DNA of 64,000 bases from Incurvaria masculella (GCA_946894095.1 OX335660.1:8313001-8377000); one strand, 5' to 3'; shown: positions 21,880-33,475, counted from the stretch's first letter. Notes: a model not told the origin generated them from the letters alone. A program made the numbers and translations.

Positions 21880-22629
21880 CATACATAGGTGATTTTATAA
21901 ATGTCTACACCGCTCTAGGGATGTATCTCTATCGAAACTAGGGGTCTATCGAAAACCAATCAACTTTGTTTATAAACTACCGTCATATAAAAATAATTTA
22001 AAATTAATTTCTCATAATAAAACGGAAATTAAAACAGTTTGGGAACATTAACGAATCAAAATTTTGTGCAGCCTCTGCGTCTCGTGATTTTACGGAGGAT
22101 TTTACACAATATTTCTCAAACTTTGGATATTTTTGGTGGAATCTTAAAAACACGAAAGATTTGGTTATCGGGTTTTATATTGCTTCATCTTATGTTATCT
22201 ACTAAGGGATTCATTGCTGAAGGTATATTTAAAATCACACGGTATAGCATCTAGTTTAATTAAACACGCGTGTAAACCTATTAATGGTACACAGTATTTG
22301 CCACAGGTATTTACATATGAATTGCGTTTCCGGTTCCTCAATTAGGAGGAGCTCTATCGCTGCCAAGGATTGCGGTTTTGCGTATTCGAATTGTATTTGG
22401 ATAATGTTTAATTTATTGATTCATTAGTGAGGCACCATATACTTGGAGATCAAATTTATATTTAAACTGGCAACAATCTAAAACGCGGTTGAGTCCGCGT
22501 GAAATTCCGTCGACAATCGGTCGGTTTTGACTTGGTCGGATTTAACCATATTACCCACCCGTCAGGTTTTTATGCGTGATGGTAGGTAAAGTAACCTATT
22601 ACTAATTTCAATAATTAAGCCTGTGACTA
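21880..22629. other. Unannotated, no recognised gene
   Basis: AT-rich; one plus-strand open frame at 22039-22254 (71 codons) has no recognisable features. Nothing else seen. Confidence 0.45.
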
Positions 22630-22925
22630 GAATCGAGAAAGGAGAGCTAAGATGGTTTGGACATATGGAACGAATGAATGACGAAAAAATGACGAAATAA
22701 ATTTACAGAGCAGAAGTGAGCGGAAGTGTCGTGCCCGGGTGCCCTAGAAGAACGTACCACGACCAAAACGATTCTTCGTAAAGGTCTGGTACGTAGCACC
22801 CGTAATGGATGTATGAAAAGTTGTATGTCTGTAGATGAAGCGAAAGAGGTGTGCTGTGGCGCTCTATCATCTCTGCCTACTCATCCGGGAAAGCGGCGTG
22901 AAGGTGTGTATTTATGTAATAACTA
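22630..22925 (+). pseudogene. LINE reverse-transcriptase C-terminal fragment (family E, copy 1)
   Basis: One frame reads E-L-R-W-F-G-H-M-E-R-M-N-D, the well-known box near the end of many non-LTR RT proteins, followed after stops by I-Y-R-A-E-V-S. The region continues with GTAGATGAAGCGAAAGAGG and CTCTATCATCTCTGCCTAC, which recurs in 42945 and 62598. Several stops and frame changes make it dead. Confidence 0.8.
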
Positions 22926-23044
22926 AGCCATAAGTAGATACAAAATCGGGTACTTCATTATCAAAGTTTTCTCTCCACTGCTGCATGTAGGCTTCCTCGT
23001 CTAGCTACCAATTGAAGACTTAAGAACGACCCGTAAGCTATGCT

Positions 23045-23362
23045 CCCCATACAAACGTAGTTTACTAATCATTTGGAAACCGCTATTCCAATTAAATTGA
23101 TATTTAATATATAATATCAGGTAACAAATATCTGTGTCTGCACGCTTGTTTTTTTGAAAAATCCAAACCGAATGAAATTAAAGCAAAAAGAAAATCTTCA
23201 TACAAATTTTGTTTTCTTTGTGGTTTGACCCAGAATACATTTACCGAAAAAACAAAGGCATGCAGACACAGATATTTGTAGCCTAATATTAGATACCAAA
23301 TATCAAGTAAGTTGGAACAGTGGTTTTCAAATTATTAGTAAACTACGTTAATATGGGAGGCG
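23045..23362. repeat. Inverted repeat with about 110-bp arms (foldback element)
   Basis: Left arm 23045-23160 and right arm 23245-23362 pair in reverse. Matching blocks include ACGTAGTTTACTAAT, GGAAACCGCTATTCC versus GAAAACCACTGTTCC, and CAAATATCTGTGTCTGCA. The 85-bp centre is AT-rich. No coding content. Confidence 0.8.
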
Positions 23363-23904
23363 ACATTTTCTGATGCTAACGGTCCGACCTTAAATGAACA
23401 CCTTGAAAATCAGACTTTGTTATTCAATGAAATCCGTAGCTGATATTTATTTAACTAATAATTAGAACTAGGCTAAATACCGCTTTCATAAATTACATTC
23501 AAACATATTTTTCTAGCACATTCATCATGCAAGCTACGAGAATTGAAGAATTTCGAGAATACCTCATGGCATTAATTCCGCCTTTTGTAAACGATACTGG
23601 CTTGCAAATAAAGATTTTTTAATTTTCATTTGTCTTGTTTATTCTATGCATTACAAAAACTCCTTTTTTGAACGAAGCTGTGTGGAAGTTACTTAGCATT
23701 TTGGAAGTAAAGTAGTTTTTTCGATGCTTTGAATGACAATGATAGCAAGTTTAACATATAAAACTTTTTCTTTATAATTCATTCTTAGTAACTCTGAATA
23801 AATAACAAATAAGTTAAAAAAAATTAAAAATATTGATATAATCTTGAGGTGCTCTTAGGGAAATTACCGCAATAATTTAAGTACATGCAGTACATTAAAT
23901 ATGT
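23363..23904. other. AT-rich spacer
   Basis: No coding region or RNA gene seen. The final part leads into the 3' end of the minus-strand LINE. Confidence 0.4.
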
Positions 23905-24700
23905 ATGTATTTATTTATTTATATACACTAGCAGCTTAAAGCTGATGCGTGTATGTCATTGGTTGAGTGCACTATTTGGTTTTTTTTTTATGTGACTGGA
24001 CATGGATGGCTAATACCACAAGTTCTGTCATGGTATTAGCCCAACACACCACATGGGAACTAGGTGCCATGCCAGGACCTTCCTTATATTGCACGGCTAC
24101 ATTGAACTGGATGGAAAACACGGACAATTTTCATTGCCGCTTCGACCATCGTTCATCCAATGCGATGGTACCAACCCGGGCGGGATAAACCCTACCACCT
24201 AGTAAGTAAGGAAGGGGACCTACAGCTTAACGTGGAATCCGAACCACGGCCAGCCTCTCTCAAGGGTCTAATGGTCACCCATCCAAGACCAGACCGGACC
24301 CAGCGTTGCTTAACTTCGGAGAGCGATCGCCGAAGTGTCGCGCCACTGGGCCACTGAGGCTGGTTATGAAACGTCTGTTTTTTTAAATTTAAGATAACTG
24401 TCCAATTGGTTTTTGAACCCGTTCACTGTTATAGCACTGATCACTTCTTGTGGCAGTTTGTTCCACTCGGTTAGATATGGAATGTTTTCTTGGGTTAGAG
24501 TTGAAGTTACTTTTGTTTAGTTTTCTAGTTCTATAGTTATCCAAGATACTTGGATAATTTGTTTATTTATTTCCAATAAATCTACAAAATAACATTTCAC
24601 TTTGCATGTCGAGTTGAGAGAAGTAAGTTTTAAAGACGCTGTAGTGGCCGTCCATTCGCTTGACTGACATTTGTAGTTCATGAAAATAATAATAAATGAT
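23905..24700 (-). pseudogene. LINE 3' fragment with RT C-terminus (family L, copy 1), split by a SINE
   Basis: On the minus strand near 24481-24396 one frame reads W-N-K-L-P-Q-E-V-I-S-A-I-T-V-N-G-F-K, the conserved end of CR1/Jockey-type RT proteins. Downstream, the 3' UTR has ACTAGCAGC...AAGCTGATGCGTG on the plus strand, shared with the copy at 60345-60670. It ends in a TAAA-rich tail at about 23905. SINE copy 6 interrupts it at 23980-24362. The upstream coding part (to about 24700) is degenerate. Confidence 0.75.
23980..24362 (-). mobile_element. SINE copy 6, full-length 5S-rRNA-derived head
   Basis: Poly-T at 23980-23989 is the A-tail. The body is nearly identical to copy 2. The head, read on the minus strand from 24362, starts CAGCCTCAGTGGCCCAGTGG then CGCGACACTTCGGCGATCGC, followed by CCGAAGTTAAGCAACGCTGG and CTTGGATGGGTGACC. 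The last two blocks match insect 5S rRNA internal control region (box A and box C). The first 25 bases resemble the tRNA-like head (CCxAGTGGCGCG), so the head may itself be a fusion. Confidence 0.88.
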
Positions 24701-24719
24701 AATTTATCTCTGCAAAGCG

Positions 24720-27012
24720 GGATGGAAATGAAAAAAGGCAGAAAAGTCCGGTCATATTAAAAAAATGCATCAAACCTACAAATAACCTCTTAGCCCCAAA
24801 AACTAAGAAGAAAAATACCATTTATAAAACACACTATTATTCAAAACTAAAAGCAAAGTGGAGTGAAAAAATCAGAATGTTGGTGTTTTGCACGCGCCAG
24901 ACGAGCTGGGGGGGATTAGCTCCCGCGCATTCGGCGACTCGGCAGCGGCGCGCTCGAGTTGTGGCAGAGAAGGAGATTAATGCGCCCCGTCGACGCTAGG
25001 GGTCCTACACCGTGACGCAATTCGATCTGCTAATCGATGGATCCAATAGACTAGTTGTAGAGAAAATAGAAAATAAATGAGACCACCTGGTAAGCATAGG
25101 GTTTCAAACAAAAAAATATTTTCCAAATCGTTCCAGGCGTCTTCGAGGAATCGGGACACATACATAAAAAAAATATTCCGACGAATTGAGAACCTCCTCC
25201 TTTTTTTCGAAATCGGTTAATAAAGGGGGAAGGCTGTAGGGTATGCAACTCGGCCCTGTGGACGGTGCCTATTGTACATCAAATAAAGTACGGGTGTAGT
25301 CAGGTTTTAGTATCGAGGGGGGTTCAAGAAAATAAAACGACAAGAAAGAGCATGAAATGACATTCATATTTATGTGAAAAAACCATTGTTTTGAAACCCT
25401 TAAATCCCACCTCCTAGCTATACCAGTGATTGACCAACTCGATAAACTAGTGTTTTTTTATGTAGTTTATTTAAACCATTGAAGTGTGGTTGAATTTTCG
25501 TTTTATTTTATTTTTTCATTTATAAAAACCTAAAAATATGTTCCTCCGTCATATCTCCACCAAGTCCGATGTGCATAAAGATACCTTTATGGGCATAGCA
25601 ACCGCTCCGCCCACTTCGTCTCTCCGTGGGCGAAAATGAGAGAGAAGAGAAGGACGGAAGCATGATATACTCTTCCGTTTCCATCATTGAATCAAATCAC
25701 AAGAATAGCAAAATATTTCGTGCGAAGAACGTATTAACAGGAATACAGGATTTGGGATTTGCACTCGCCTTGCTCAGAATAACTTTAGCTGATCAGTACA
25801 TTTTTTTTTCAAAATTTCAACATATTCGATATCTTCGCAAGTATATGATTACTAGAATGATAATTAAATTAAACATAAAAGTAAAGCGTCTACTTTTTTG
25901 AATCAGCTACTTATAGGATTCCCTCGACAATCGAAACATCGATTACGAAGTCAGCATTCGCTGTAGTTCCCTCACGTAGAAGTAGTGGGTTCTCTGTACC
26001 GTGGAAGGGTTTCGGGCTCTCAAAAGTGCCGCTCCGTCCATGTGACGCTACAAGTTTAACTTTGAGCGGATTAACACCTTGTTTGTATCATTTATATTTA
26101 ACTTTTGGAAAAGTTTCTTTGGATTACTGTATGGTAGGAAGTCCGGTGAGAGCTGCACTCCGCTACAACTCTATGTTGGAAATGGTTTTTGAAAGACATT
26201 TTGTATTTATATTTCCTTTTCTCGTGCGTTTGCGAGATGAAAGCTTTTTTAACGGAGTTCGACTGATATTTTGAAATTATAAAAAAAATACCCAACGATA
26301 TAAAGTCCCAGTGCATTTATTTTGATGAGATAGAAGACGACTAAGGAAAAATAACAAGTCCTCATGTGTTTGAACGAGATACTTCTCAATAACACCAATT
26401 TCACTATATATTTAATTTGTCTGAAATACTTGCCTCAAAGTCTTATTCAGTGAAATCAACAACTATACTGAAATTATTCTTAAACGTTCAAAGTACAATT
26501 TTCAGTGTTCTAAATGATTTGGTTTCATGAATAAATTAATTTGTTAAAACTACGTAAAGTTTTCGTATGCGTGCAGCTTAGTCTAAAGATAATTTATTAG
26601 AAAAAATGCCTATTAATTTTGCCCTATAATTCATATGAAATCAAATAATAAATAGTTTTATAACAAATAAACTAGATTTTTTTTATTTCAGGATGAATTT
26701 AGTAGTTTCTTCCTCCAAAACTACCCCTTGATATTCAATAACCAAAAGGTACACCCAATTGTCTCTCTTACACACCCATTGGCATTTTTACACCAAATTC
26801 TAAGCATTAACTCCATTCATGCCTGCACAAAGGAGCAGCGATTCCTTACAAATCTTGAAAAATAACCTTCACGTTTGGCAAACTAGCCTCCTGGAGGTTA
26901 GCCAACTGTGAGATGCGCTCGCATTTATAAATTGTGTGACAACGATATGTGTGCCTGAGTTATATCCGTTCGCACAACAGCGTTGAAACGCAGCAAGAAA
27001 ATATTGAAGACG
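24720..27012. other. Unannotated; one CpG-rich patch, one unrecognised ORF
   Basis: 24890-25030 is CpG-rich (GCGCGCTCGAG, CCCCGTCGACG) against an AT-rich background and could be a promoter or exon edge, but no transcript signal is clear. A 91-codon plus-strand frame at 25626-25901 begins M-G-E-N-E-R-E-E-K and has no recognisable domain. A second frame at 26026-26274 is equally uninformative. No repeat edges found. Confidence 0.4.
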
Positions 27013-27069
27013 GATTAGCGGCTCGTAGCTCAGTGGCACGGGGCATTGCCCTACATTCTAGAGGTTATA
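27013..27069 (+). mobile_element. SINE copy 7, tRNA-like head (first of three pieces)
   Basis: GCGGCTCGTAGCTCAGTGGC and GAGGTTATA give the head and the start of its B-box region. The body continues at 27573 and 27895 after two insertions. Confidence 0.75.
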
Positions 27070-27570
27070 CACTAAAAAAAAATATGGGTAACTCTTTACT
27101 AATGTAAGTACATATCTATTAATGAGCCAAATCAGTTGTTATAACCTATTTAACAGTACCACTTGGTTAAAATAACGCGTGTGACAGATCAGATGATTCT
27201 GAAATGGTTATCTTAACTGGTTGAACATTACGGCTGACTACAAGTTAGGCGGGCAACTGTCCAGTTTCAAGAGGTACAAGATTTTTACGGATTGGACTGT
27301 AAATTTTCACGGAATATAAGAATCAAGCAAGAATGAAAAAATACTAAAGGTAGAAAGAGTTTTCACGCAGTCAGGGTAACAGTAAGAGCAAGCAGTTATT
27401 GCACACAGTTAAAAATCAATTAAAAGATACAGTAACATTTAATGTCCAAGGCTAACTATTTTCACTCCGACTAACCGATTTACTTAATTTATATTAACCT
27501 ATTTAAACGTTGCGAGATGGTTGTTATTATTGGAATTACAGTAAGATTCACTGATATTTTTTTTTCAGTG
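27070..27570. mobile_element. MITE with TA duplication inserted in a SINE
   Basis: 501 bp start CACTAAAAAAAAATAT and end ATATTTTTTTTTCAGTG, near-perfect inverted ends, flanked by TA on both sides and splitting SINE copy 7. TA duplication and such ends fit the Tc1/mariner superfamily. A related 3' half lies at 42322-42745. Confidence 0.8.
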
Positions 27571-27572
27571 TA

Positions 27573-27675
27573 GGTTGTAATCCCCGCCTCCTTCATGCTG
27601 TTCTATGAGCTATTCCATGGTTAGGAATCCATGTTAAACTATAGGTCTCTTGTCCTACTAGATGGTAGAGTTTAA
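27573..27675 (+). mobile_element. SINE copy 7, middle piece
   Basis: This continues the SINE from GGTTGTAATCCCCGCC through CTATTCCATGGTTAGGAATC and CCTACTAGATGGTAGAGTTTAA, where the next insertion starts. Confidence 0.75.
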
Positions 27676-27894
27676 CCAGCGAGCAAGGAAGGACGGCAGT
27701 AGTAACCGAGACTCGCACCGCGCCGGCGAGTCAGTCCGAATGCGAATTCGCTTACTGCTGATTTTCTTGAGTTCCATCGACACGTAAGAAAACGTAAAAA
27801 CTTTACAGGACGCTATGTTGTGCAACGAAAATTCGAATCCCGAATTCGTACGAATGAGTTTCGATCGCTACTCTCGTTCGTCTATGCTCGCTGG
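27676..27894. mobile_element. Small element with CCAGCGAGCA inverted ends in the SINE
   Basis: 219 bp bounded by CCAGCGAGCA and its exact reverse complement TGCTCGCTGG. It is CpG-rich inside (GACTCGCACCGCGCCGGCGA). It splits SINE copy 7. No obvious target duplication is visible. Confidence 0.6.
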
Positions 27895-28045
27895 CTTTCA
27901 CCCACCATCGCAATGGATAAAAAGATGATCCAAGGAGCGATAACAAGTCCGTGTTTTCCTTGTCATCCAATTTAGCCGTGATCATAACCGAAAGAACCTG
28001 GCATGGTATCTCATTCTTTCGGTAATGCGTTGTGTTGGGCACCGA
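27895..28045 (+). mobile_element. SINE copy 7, tail piece
   Basis: CACCATCGCAATGGATAAAA, GTCCGTGTTTTCCTTGTCAT and CCTGGCATGGTATCTCATTC follow the family's tail half. It is diverged, so this is an old copy. Confidence 0.75.
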
Positions 28046-28636
28046 ATCGACAAGACACTTCGCCGGGGCTCAAAATACAAATATTTTTTTAACTTACAGC
28101 TAAAGAAATTATATTCAAGGGATATTATTTTTGTGATAAGACTATTGTATTTCACAATTCGGTTGTGCAGAGGTTTTCTTAGTAATTTACATGCAGCACA
28201 CCGCACTTTACCATAAAAACAATAGCGATAAAAGGCAAAAGGTTATTTATAAGAGGTAAATTAAGTAATATTAACACTGTTGCTCTTTCTTACCTTAAGA
28301 AAACCCGTTATAAGAGGAAAGAGGCAGACGCCTCGTTTAGATACAAAAAAAATGCCGCAATTTATGTAATTAATTCCTCGCATTTCTCGTAAACCTCAGA
28401 GCCGTTAGGATCAGAGGACTTAGACCCTGAATTTCTTGATAATTACGTAAAAATTGTGCTTTTTACATTAAACGTAACACATAACTAGCCATTTTTTCAA
28501 ATAGTTTCAAAAGTCTAAGAAATTTATATATATATCTAAAATCAAGAATGTAATTTCTGGGTCAACTGACTAATGCCAACATTGACACCTCTCCTTGTTA
28601 CATACCTACATACACTGTCTCTCCTTGTTATTAGGA
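28046..28636. other. Unannotated, no recognised gene
   Basis: AT-rich; opposing small open frames at about 27982-28216 are not supported by any motif. Confidence 0.4.
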
Positions 28637-29036
28637 CACTGCAAAAGAGTGGTTGATAACGGCTTACCCACCATGATGATATTAGTCCATTACACCGCAT
28701 TTACGAGGGAATTAGGTGCCATGCCAGGACCTACACTTAATGATCACGGCTACATTGAACTCGATTCAAAACGCGGACAATTTTTAGTTGCAGTTTTGAC
28801 TATTATGCAATGCGATGGTACCAATATCGGGCGGACCTAACCCTACCACCTAGTAGGGAACGGGGAATTAAGGCTTAACATTGCTTCCGTACCATGAACA
28901 GTTGGAATCCTCGACGAAACGCACTTATCCAATTCAGAAAGTGAATGAGAGCGGTGCATGAACGGGGCGGGGATTTTAAGCCCATGACCTCTGGCATGCA
29001 AGGCAAGTCGCTGCGCCCTTGAGCTACCAGCTGCTT
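28637..29036 (-). mobile_element. SINE copy 8, tRNA-like head, old copy
   Basis: Reverse orientation; recognisable blocks are GGTGCCATGCCAGGACCTAC, CGATGGTACCAATATCGGGC, CTACCACCTAGTAGGG and the head end GAGCTACCAGCTGC. Many substitutions against the recent copies. Confidence 0.8.
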
Positions 29037-29039
29037 TTG

Positions 29040-29811
29040 ACTACACAGAAGTACGGTGGTAGTCTCCTCATTGCCTCCTCAAGTAGTAGACCTGGCCTCG
29101 CCTCAAAATAATACGGAATTTTATGTTGAGGCACCTTATTAAAACACAACAACATCCACCTGAAGTTATTAAATAACGGCGCGAAAATGGAATGCATAAT
29201 GAGGTAAATCTCTCAAAGTTCATATCACTTTTCACTGTAGTGTTGTGAAAACGATCCAATGTCGATAGTCTCTTTTTAAATGAAATATCTGATCGACACG
29301 GGAGAACGTCCGTTTATGCAATAAGTCGAGAATCTCAAGGATAGAATTGTATGGACACTTAATCGACTGCATCATGGTCGCGGAGGTTCTATTTTGCATC
29401 CTCGTCTCTTTTTTTGGTGAAAATGTATCGTTAGATTTTACAAGATAGAGGTGGATAATATCACATCTAAAATTGTAGTATAATAGTCCATCCTACCGAA
29501 TTCCCCACAAGCTACCAAGCCTTCCTTTATGGCCTATGGAGCCTTTCATATGGACGTATTTCATTACCACTTGTCGAAGCAGCAATTATGGTCCCAACAC
29601 GGCAGGGCTATACTTATATTATTTCTTAACCTTCTACAAATAAATGAAAATATACAATACGTTTATTGGAAGATATACGTTACTAGCTTAGACATTTCAA
29701 ACTGCGCAAATAGGAGGACAAGTCCCGGTAAAGCCTAACGATTGTTGGGTTTGGTGGTGCGGATTTACCGTATAAACATCTTCCGGTTCCTTTCCCTACA
29801 CAAACTTTTCC
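29040..29811. other. Unannotated, no recognised gene
   Basis: Mixed composition; no coding frame, RNA gene or repeat edge seen. Confidence 0.4.
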
Positions 29812-29962
29812 GGTACCCATACAAACCCTCCAATACGTCGGCGACTATGTTTGCATGTGGCATGTACGCTTAAGTTGGGTAGGATTTTTTTTAATTTGGA
29901 GACAGCGGGTCTCATAATAAGCGCGCTAGATGGCATATCTCCTTCCTTTTTATCTATGGGCA
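29812..29962 (-). repeat. Dispersed repeat family H, copy 1
   Basis: Reverse complement of 53770-53915. Shared blocks include CAAACATAGTCGCCGACGTA/CTCAGACGTA, GTATTGGAGGGTTTGT, CGCTGTCTCCAA and AGATAAAAAGG. Class unknown. Confidence 0.7.
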
Positions 29963-30555
29963 CCTCTTACGTGGGGGCCTGCGCTTAACATTCAAAACCT
30001 GAATATTACAATATTATGAGCTATTTTTACATCGGGAATATGATTAAATATAAGATTCCGCCATGCTTCCTCATTTTTGGGACGAACACTACACATTTGT
30101 TGACATTAAGCAACATCGTATTTACAAATGGCCGTCAGTGTTGCCATCACTAGCGGCACGGCGCTAAATTATGCGTAGGCTGCATGTTTAATTCGGCATC
30201 CGAATTATGCGCTAAATTTTATATCGCGGAAAAGGACAAAATTGGCAACTTTTGAGGGAGCCGCGTGCGTTGGGCTTAGCGATCAAACATTCAGCGATGG
30301 CATGCCCCAGGCTGCCCGATATTTAGATGGAGCTGTGTATTTTTAATCGCTTCGGAACTACTGCACGCACATTTTGTCATTTGAGTTTGTGGGTTGATGT
30401 GTGGATGAGTCGGAATTTGAAGTGTGCCTTATTATATTTGCAAAAGCTACAGAATTATACGATATTCAAAGTAATATACTTCTTCTTACTGAGCATGTAC
30501 GTTTTTTCCAAGGAATGTGATGTGTTTATTTATAATTGGCCTTGAAGCAAGGACG
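29963..30555. other. Unannotated, no recognised gene
   Basis: No supported coding region. An open frame at 30327-30545 has no motif. Confidence 0.4.
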
Positions 30556-30760
30556 CATTAATTAATGAAATAACCCTGTATAAAGAACTACTTTTTTAAA
30601 ATATTGCAAGGCTGGACCCGAACTAGCAAAACATACTATTCGGTTGTAAGGCGTCTACCAATTTCGCCACCTGCTTTATACCCATGATTTGGAAATATCC
30701 CGTAATCAATGCCTCCTACTAACACAGTTTAAGATTATACCTACATACATCGGTTTAAAG
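30556..30760 (-). mobile_element. tRNA-like repeat family T, copy 4
   Basis: On the minus strand: leader TGTGTTAGTAGGAGGCATTG, D-arm GGCGAAATTGGTAGACGC, T-arm TTCGGGTCCAGCCTTGCAA. The anticodon arm (CTTACAACCGAATAGTA) has decayed. An isolated tail fragment, GGGCTCTTTCTTTAATTAAT, lies nearby at 30845-30864 on the plus strand. Confidence 0.75.
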
Positions 30761-30939
30761 CTTTGCCTGCAAATATTTAATATTCAAACATATTGACGTC
30801 GTCACCAAAATCGTGTTTGGCATCATTCGCTAGAGCCAGTATTCGGGCTCTTTCTTTAATTAATGTGCCCTTGCTTCACTGTCGATTATAAATACATACC
30901 ACATACGGTATTCACTTAATGTATTTATTATTTTAATTT

Positions 30940-31110
30940 GATAGGAAACAGAGATCATTATCATTGCCACTTCGACCGACGTTCATTCAATGCGATAGTA
31001 CCAACCCATTTACCCCACCCCTTCGTAAGTAAAGACCTATAGTAGAATCCGAACCACGAAAGACAAATTTCTTTGTCGCCTCGTACGACATGCACGGAAA
31101 GAAATGCAGT
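30940..31110 (-). mobile_element. SINE copy 9, third head type, 3'-truncated
   Basis: Body blocks ATTGCCACTTCGACC and GCGATAGTACCAACCC are followed by the third head (GTCGCCTCGTACGACATGCA on the plus strand). It abuts SINE copy 10 on the other strand. Confidence 0.7.
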
Positions 31111-31118
31111 GAGTGACT

Positions 31119-31459
31119 TGAGCAGCTCGTAGCCTAGTGGCGCGGGGATTGGCCTAGTGTATCAGAGGTCTGGGTTCAATTCCGACTTTCCTTCTCTTTC
31201 TGAGTTCGATAAATGCATTTCGTCACGAATGCGAGCTGCTCCATTGTTCGGAATCCATGTCAAAATAGGTCCCCTTCCCCTTCTAGGTGGTAGGGTTTAA
31301 GCCCGCCCGGGTTGGTACCATCGCATTGGATGAAAAGATGGTCGAAGGGGCGGAAGATCCTGGCATGGCATCGAATTCCTTCGGGAATGTGGTGTATTGG
31401 GCTTATATCATAACGGTAGTTGTGTGTTATTAGCCATCCATGTCAGGTCGCATTAAAAA
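31119..31459 (+). mobile_element. SINE copy 10, tRNA-like head, internal deletion
   Basis: The head GAGCAGCTCGTAGCCTAGTG, body and tail are all present, but the stretch between GATGGTCGAAGGGGCGG and AGATCCTGGCATGGCAT lacks about 70 bp found in other copies. Confidence 0.88.
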
Positions 31460-32869
31460 AGTTTTTAAGTGTCGAAATATCGTAAAGATTGGGTAAAACG
31501 TTGTATCAACAAGATCAAACCGAATGTCGTGTCAGGACAAACGAATGATGATTTTCAACTACAGCCACGCGACCTAATTTCGGGCGAACATGAAATATAC
31601 GTAGAAATTTCAGGCGCCTGAAATCTCTGACGGCGCGTTCGCGCTCCGCGAACGTATCAGATTTTTTTTTCAGTTGTCGGCGAGTCATTTCGCACACAAA
31701 TAAAATTTGCATCGCTTTCAGGGCGCCATCGGCGGAGGCGCGCGCTGTATTTCGCGTATTTTGTGGGAGGCGCCATTTTCAATTTGGGCGCGCGCCGCGA
31801 GCCCCGCGCAGTCTCGCGAAAAGTCGACGACAAAGTTCAAGACAGGCGATTCCCTGACGCACCGGAGACGGATGGTGATGTACGATTGATATTTCGTGGA
31901 ATTGCGATCGAACATTTCGGGGTTGATTTCGTCGTAGCTCATAAGGGAAATTAAGACGAAAAATAAATAACCTATGCGAAGTCACCTTATAAAACGTAAA
32001 GCTATGCGATATTCTCAAATATATTTTGCTAGCTTTATGAAACCGTTTGCTTATATTTATAATACCTACGCAAAAAAGGATGTCGTTTTCAGTAAGACCT
32101 ATTTATTTTAAGAGGAACCGCCCTCATATTTCTAAGGTCCTTTATTAGTTACAGCATGGAGGGTTGTTCCAATAAGAAGAGGAGGAGAGGCTTTCACAGT
32201 TCGTTATCACTTTATGATAATGATGAATATAGATTTTTCGGAGAAATGTCAAAAGTAAAACTGATTTGGACATTTACCAATGATAATATTTTTTGTAATG
32301 CCTCACATTTTCGACAGGCGACAAGATTTAAGGTTAATCAAAGGAATTTATTATTTAAGCAAATACTCGGCGCATAGTCGCAAAGCAAATTCTTTAGTGC
32401 ATTCCTTTTTTTAGGTTCTTGTGCTCTGTCTACACAAAGGACAAGACCTAGCATAGCACCCAGTTTTTTTAAGATGTCACGCGATAGGTTAGTATCGTAA
32501 CGTAAGAAAATGCCTGTTGGCATTATGTAGTAAATTTCCGCCTTTCTTACTCAACATCAGATGCTAGAGTCTGTCATAGGTTATCTTAACTAAATGAGAA
32601 GGAGAGGGCTAGTTGTCGCTTTTTTTCCACTAGTATTTGTAGAATATTCATTGGATTACAAACTCTCTCACTTTACTGGTAAATCTTTAGTCAATCAGTC
32701 CTTGCTCCACAGTCTATTCTACACACATATATTCTTGCATCGGATCAGTGAGACCGAAACGTTTTCTATAACTTGAACGGCCGGTTACCCAAAAAAGATT
32801 CCACTCGGCGAGTGATGTGCGCAACACAAACACACGTGTCCCGTCGACCTCCCGTAGCACTTAGGGCGG
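31460..32869. other. CpG-rich region, possible promoter/first exon; no gene proven
   Basis: 31600-31860 is strongly CpG-rich and contains a short perfect hairpin, CGTTCGCG-CTC-CGCGAACG (31636-31654). Overlapping open frames on both strands at 31707-32018 follow from this base composition and show no domain. Such patches in AT-rich insect DNA can mark promoters, but no TATA, initiator or splice pattern is conclusive here. Confidence 0.3.
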
Positions 32870-32949
32870 GCGGCGCGGTGCGGCGCGGTGCGGCGGGGTG
32901 CGGCGGGGTGCGGCTGGGTGCGGCGGGGTGCGGCTGGGTGCGGCGGGGT
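32870..32949 (+). repeat. Eight-unit 10-bp G-rich minisatellite
   Basis: Eight consecutive units of GCGGCGGGGT with variants GCGGCGCGGT and GCGGCTGGGT. They are followed to 32975 by a G7 run and GGGCGGGCGGGCG. The plus strand has enough G-runs to form a quadruplex. Long open frames across it on both strands are artefacts of the repeat. Confidence 0.92.
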
Positions 32950-33475
32950 GGGGGGGCGCTGGAGGGCGGGCGGGCGTGCAGCCGCCATGCTAATACCACC
33001 GTAAATCTCTTTATTCGCACCCAATTTCATATATTCAGGCTCCTGCGCCGCGGTGCCACCGCCCTCGCATCACTGCAACTTTATGATTATCTACTTTGCT
33101 CGGTCGGAGAGTTAGGTGTAGGTGATATGATTGTCTAGTGATATATTGCAACCTACAAGGCAAAGTTTCATCTTGAAAATTTTGACAAACAGTTTGGGCA
33201 AATGTAAGGATTAAAGAACCCAATAATAGTAATTTGATACTTACCTTTACTTATTTTGAGCACGCACACATACATACTTGTAGTATGAAGGGTTGATTTT
33301 TCAAGTGTGTCTTCATGGCCAAATGAGAAAAAATAATAAATATAAAAAAAAACCCTCATGGGAGTCATGGGGCCTATTTTAATAAAAACTTAAACTTATA
33401 TATTCGATTTTTTTTTTGTTGCCAGTAATCGAATTTACTGGATGCAGAAGTCTTGTCTAGAAGCTATAATTAAAA

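Noticed and set aside
25626..25901. 91-codon plus-strand frame as a host gene
   Set aside because: No domain, no splice or promoter context, and length is within chance for AT-rich DNA.
32766..33138. Overlapping open frames on both strands (up to 121 codons)
   Set aside because: They run through the GC-rich minisatellite; lack of stops and the repetitive residues come from the repeat, not from a gene.
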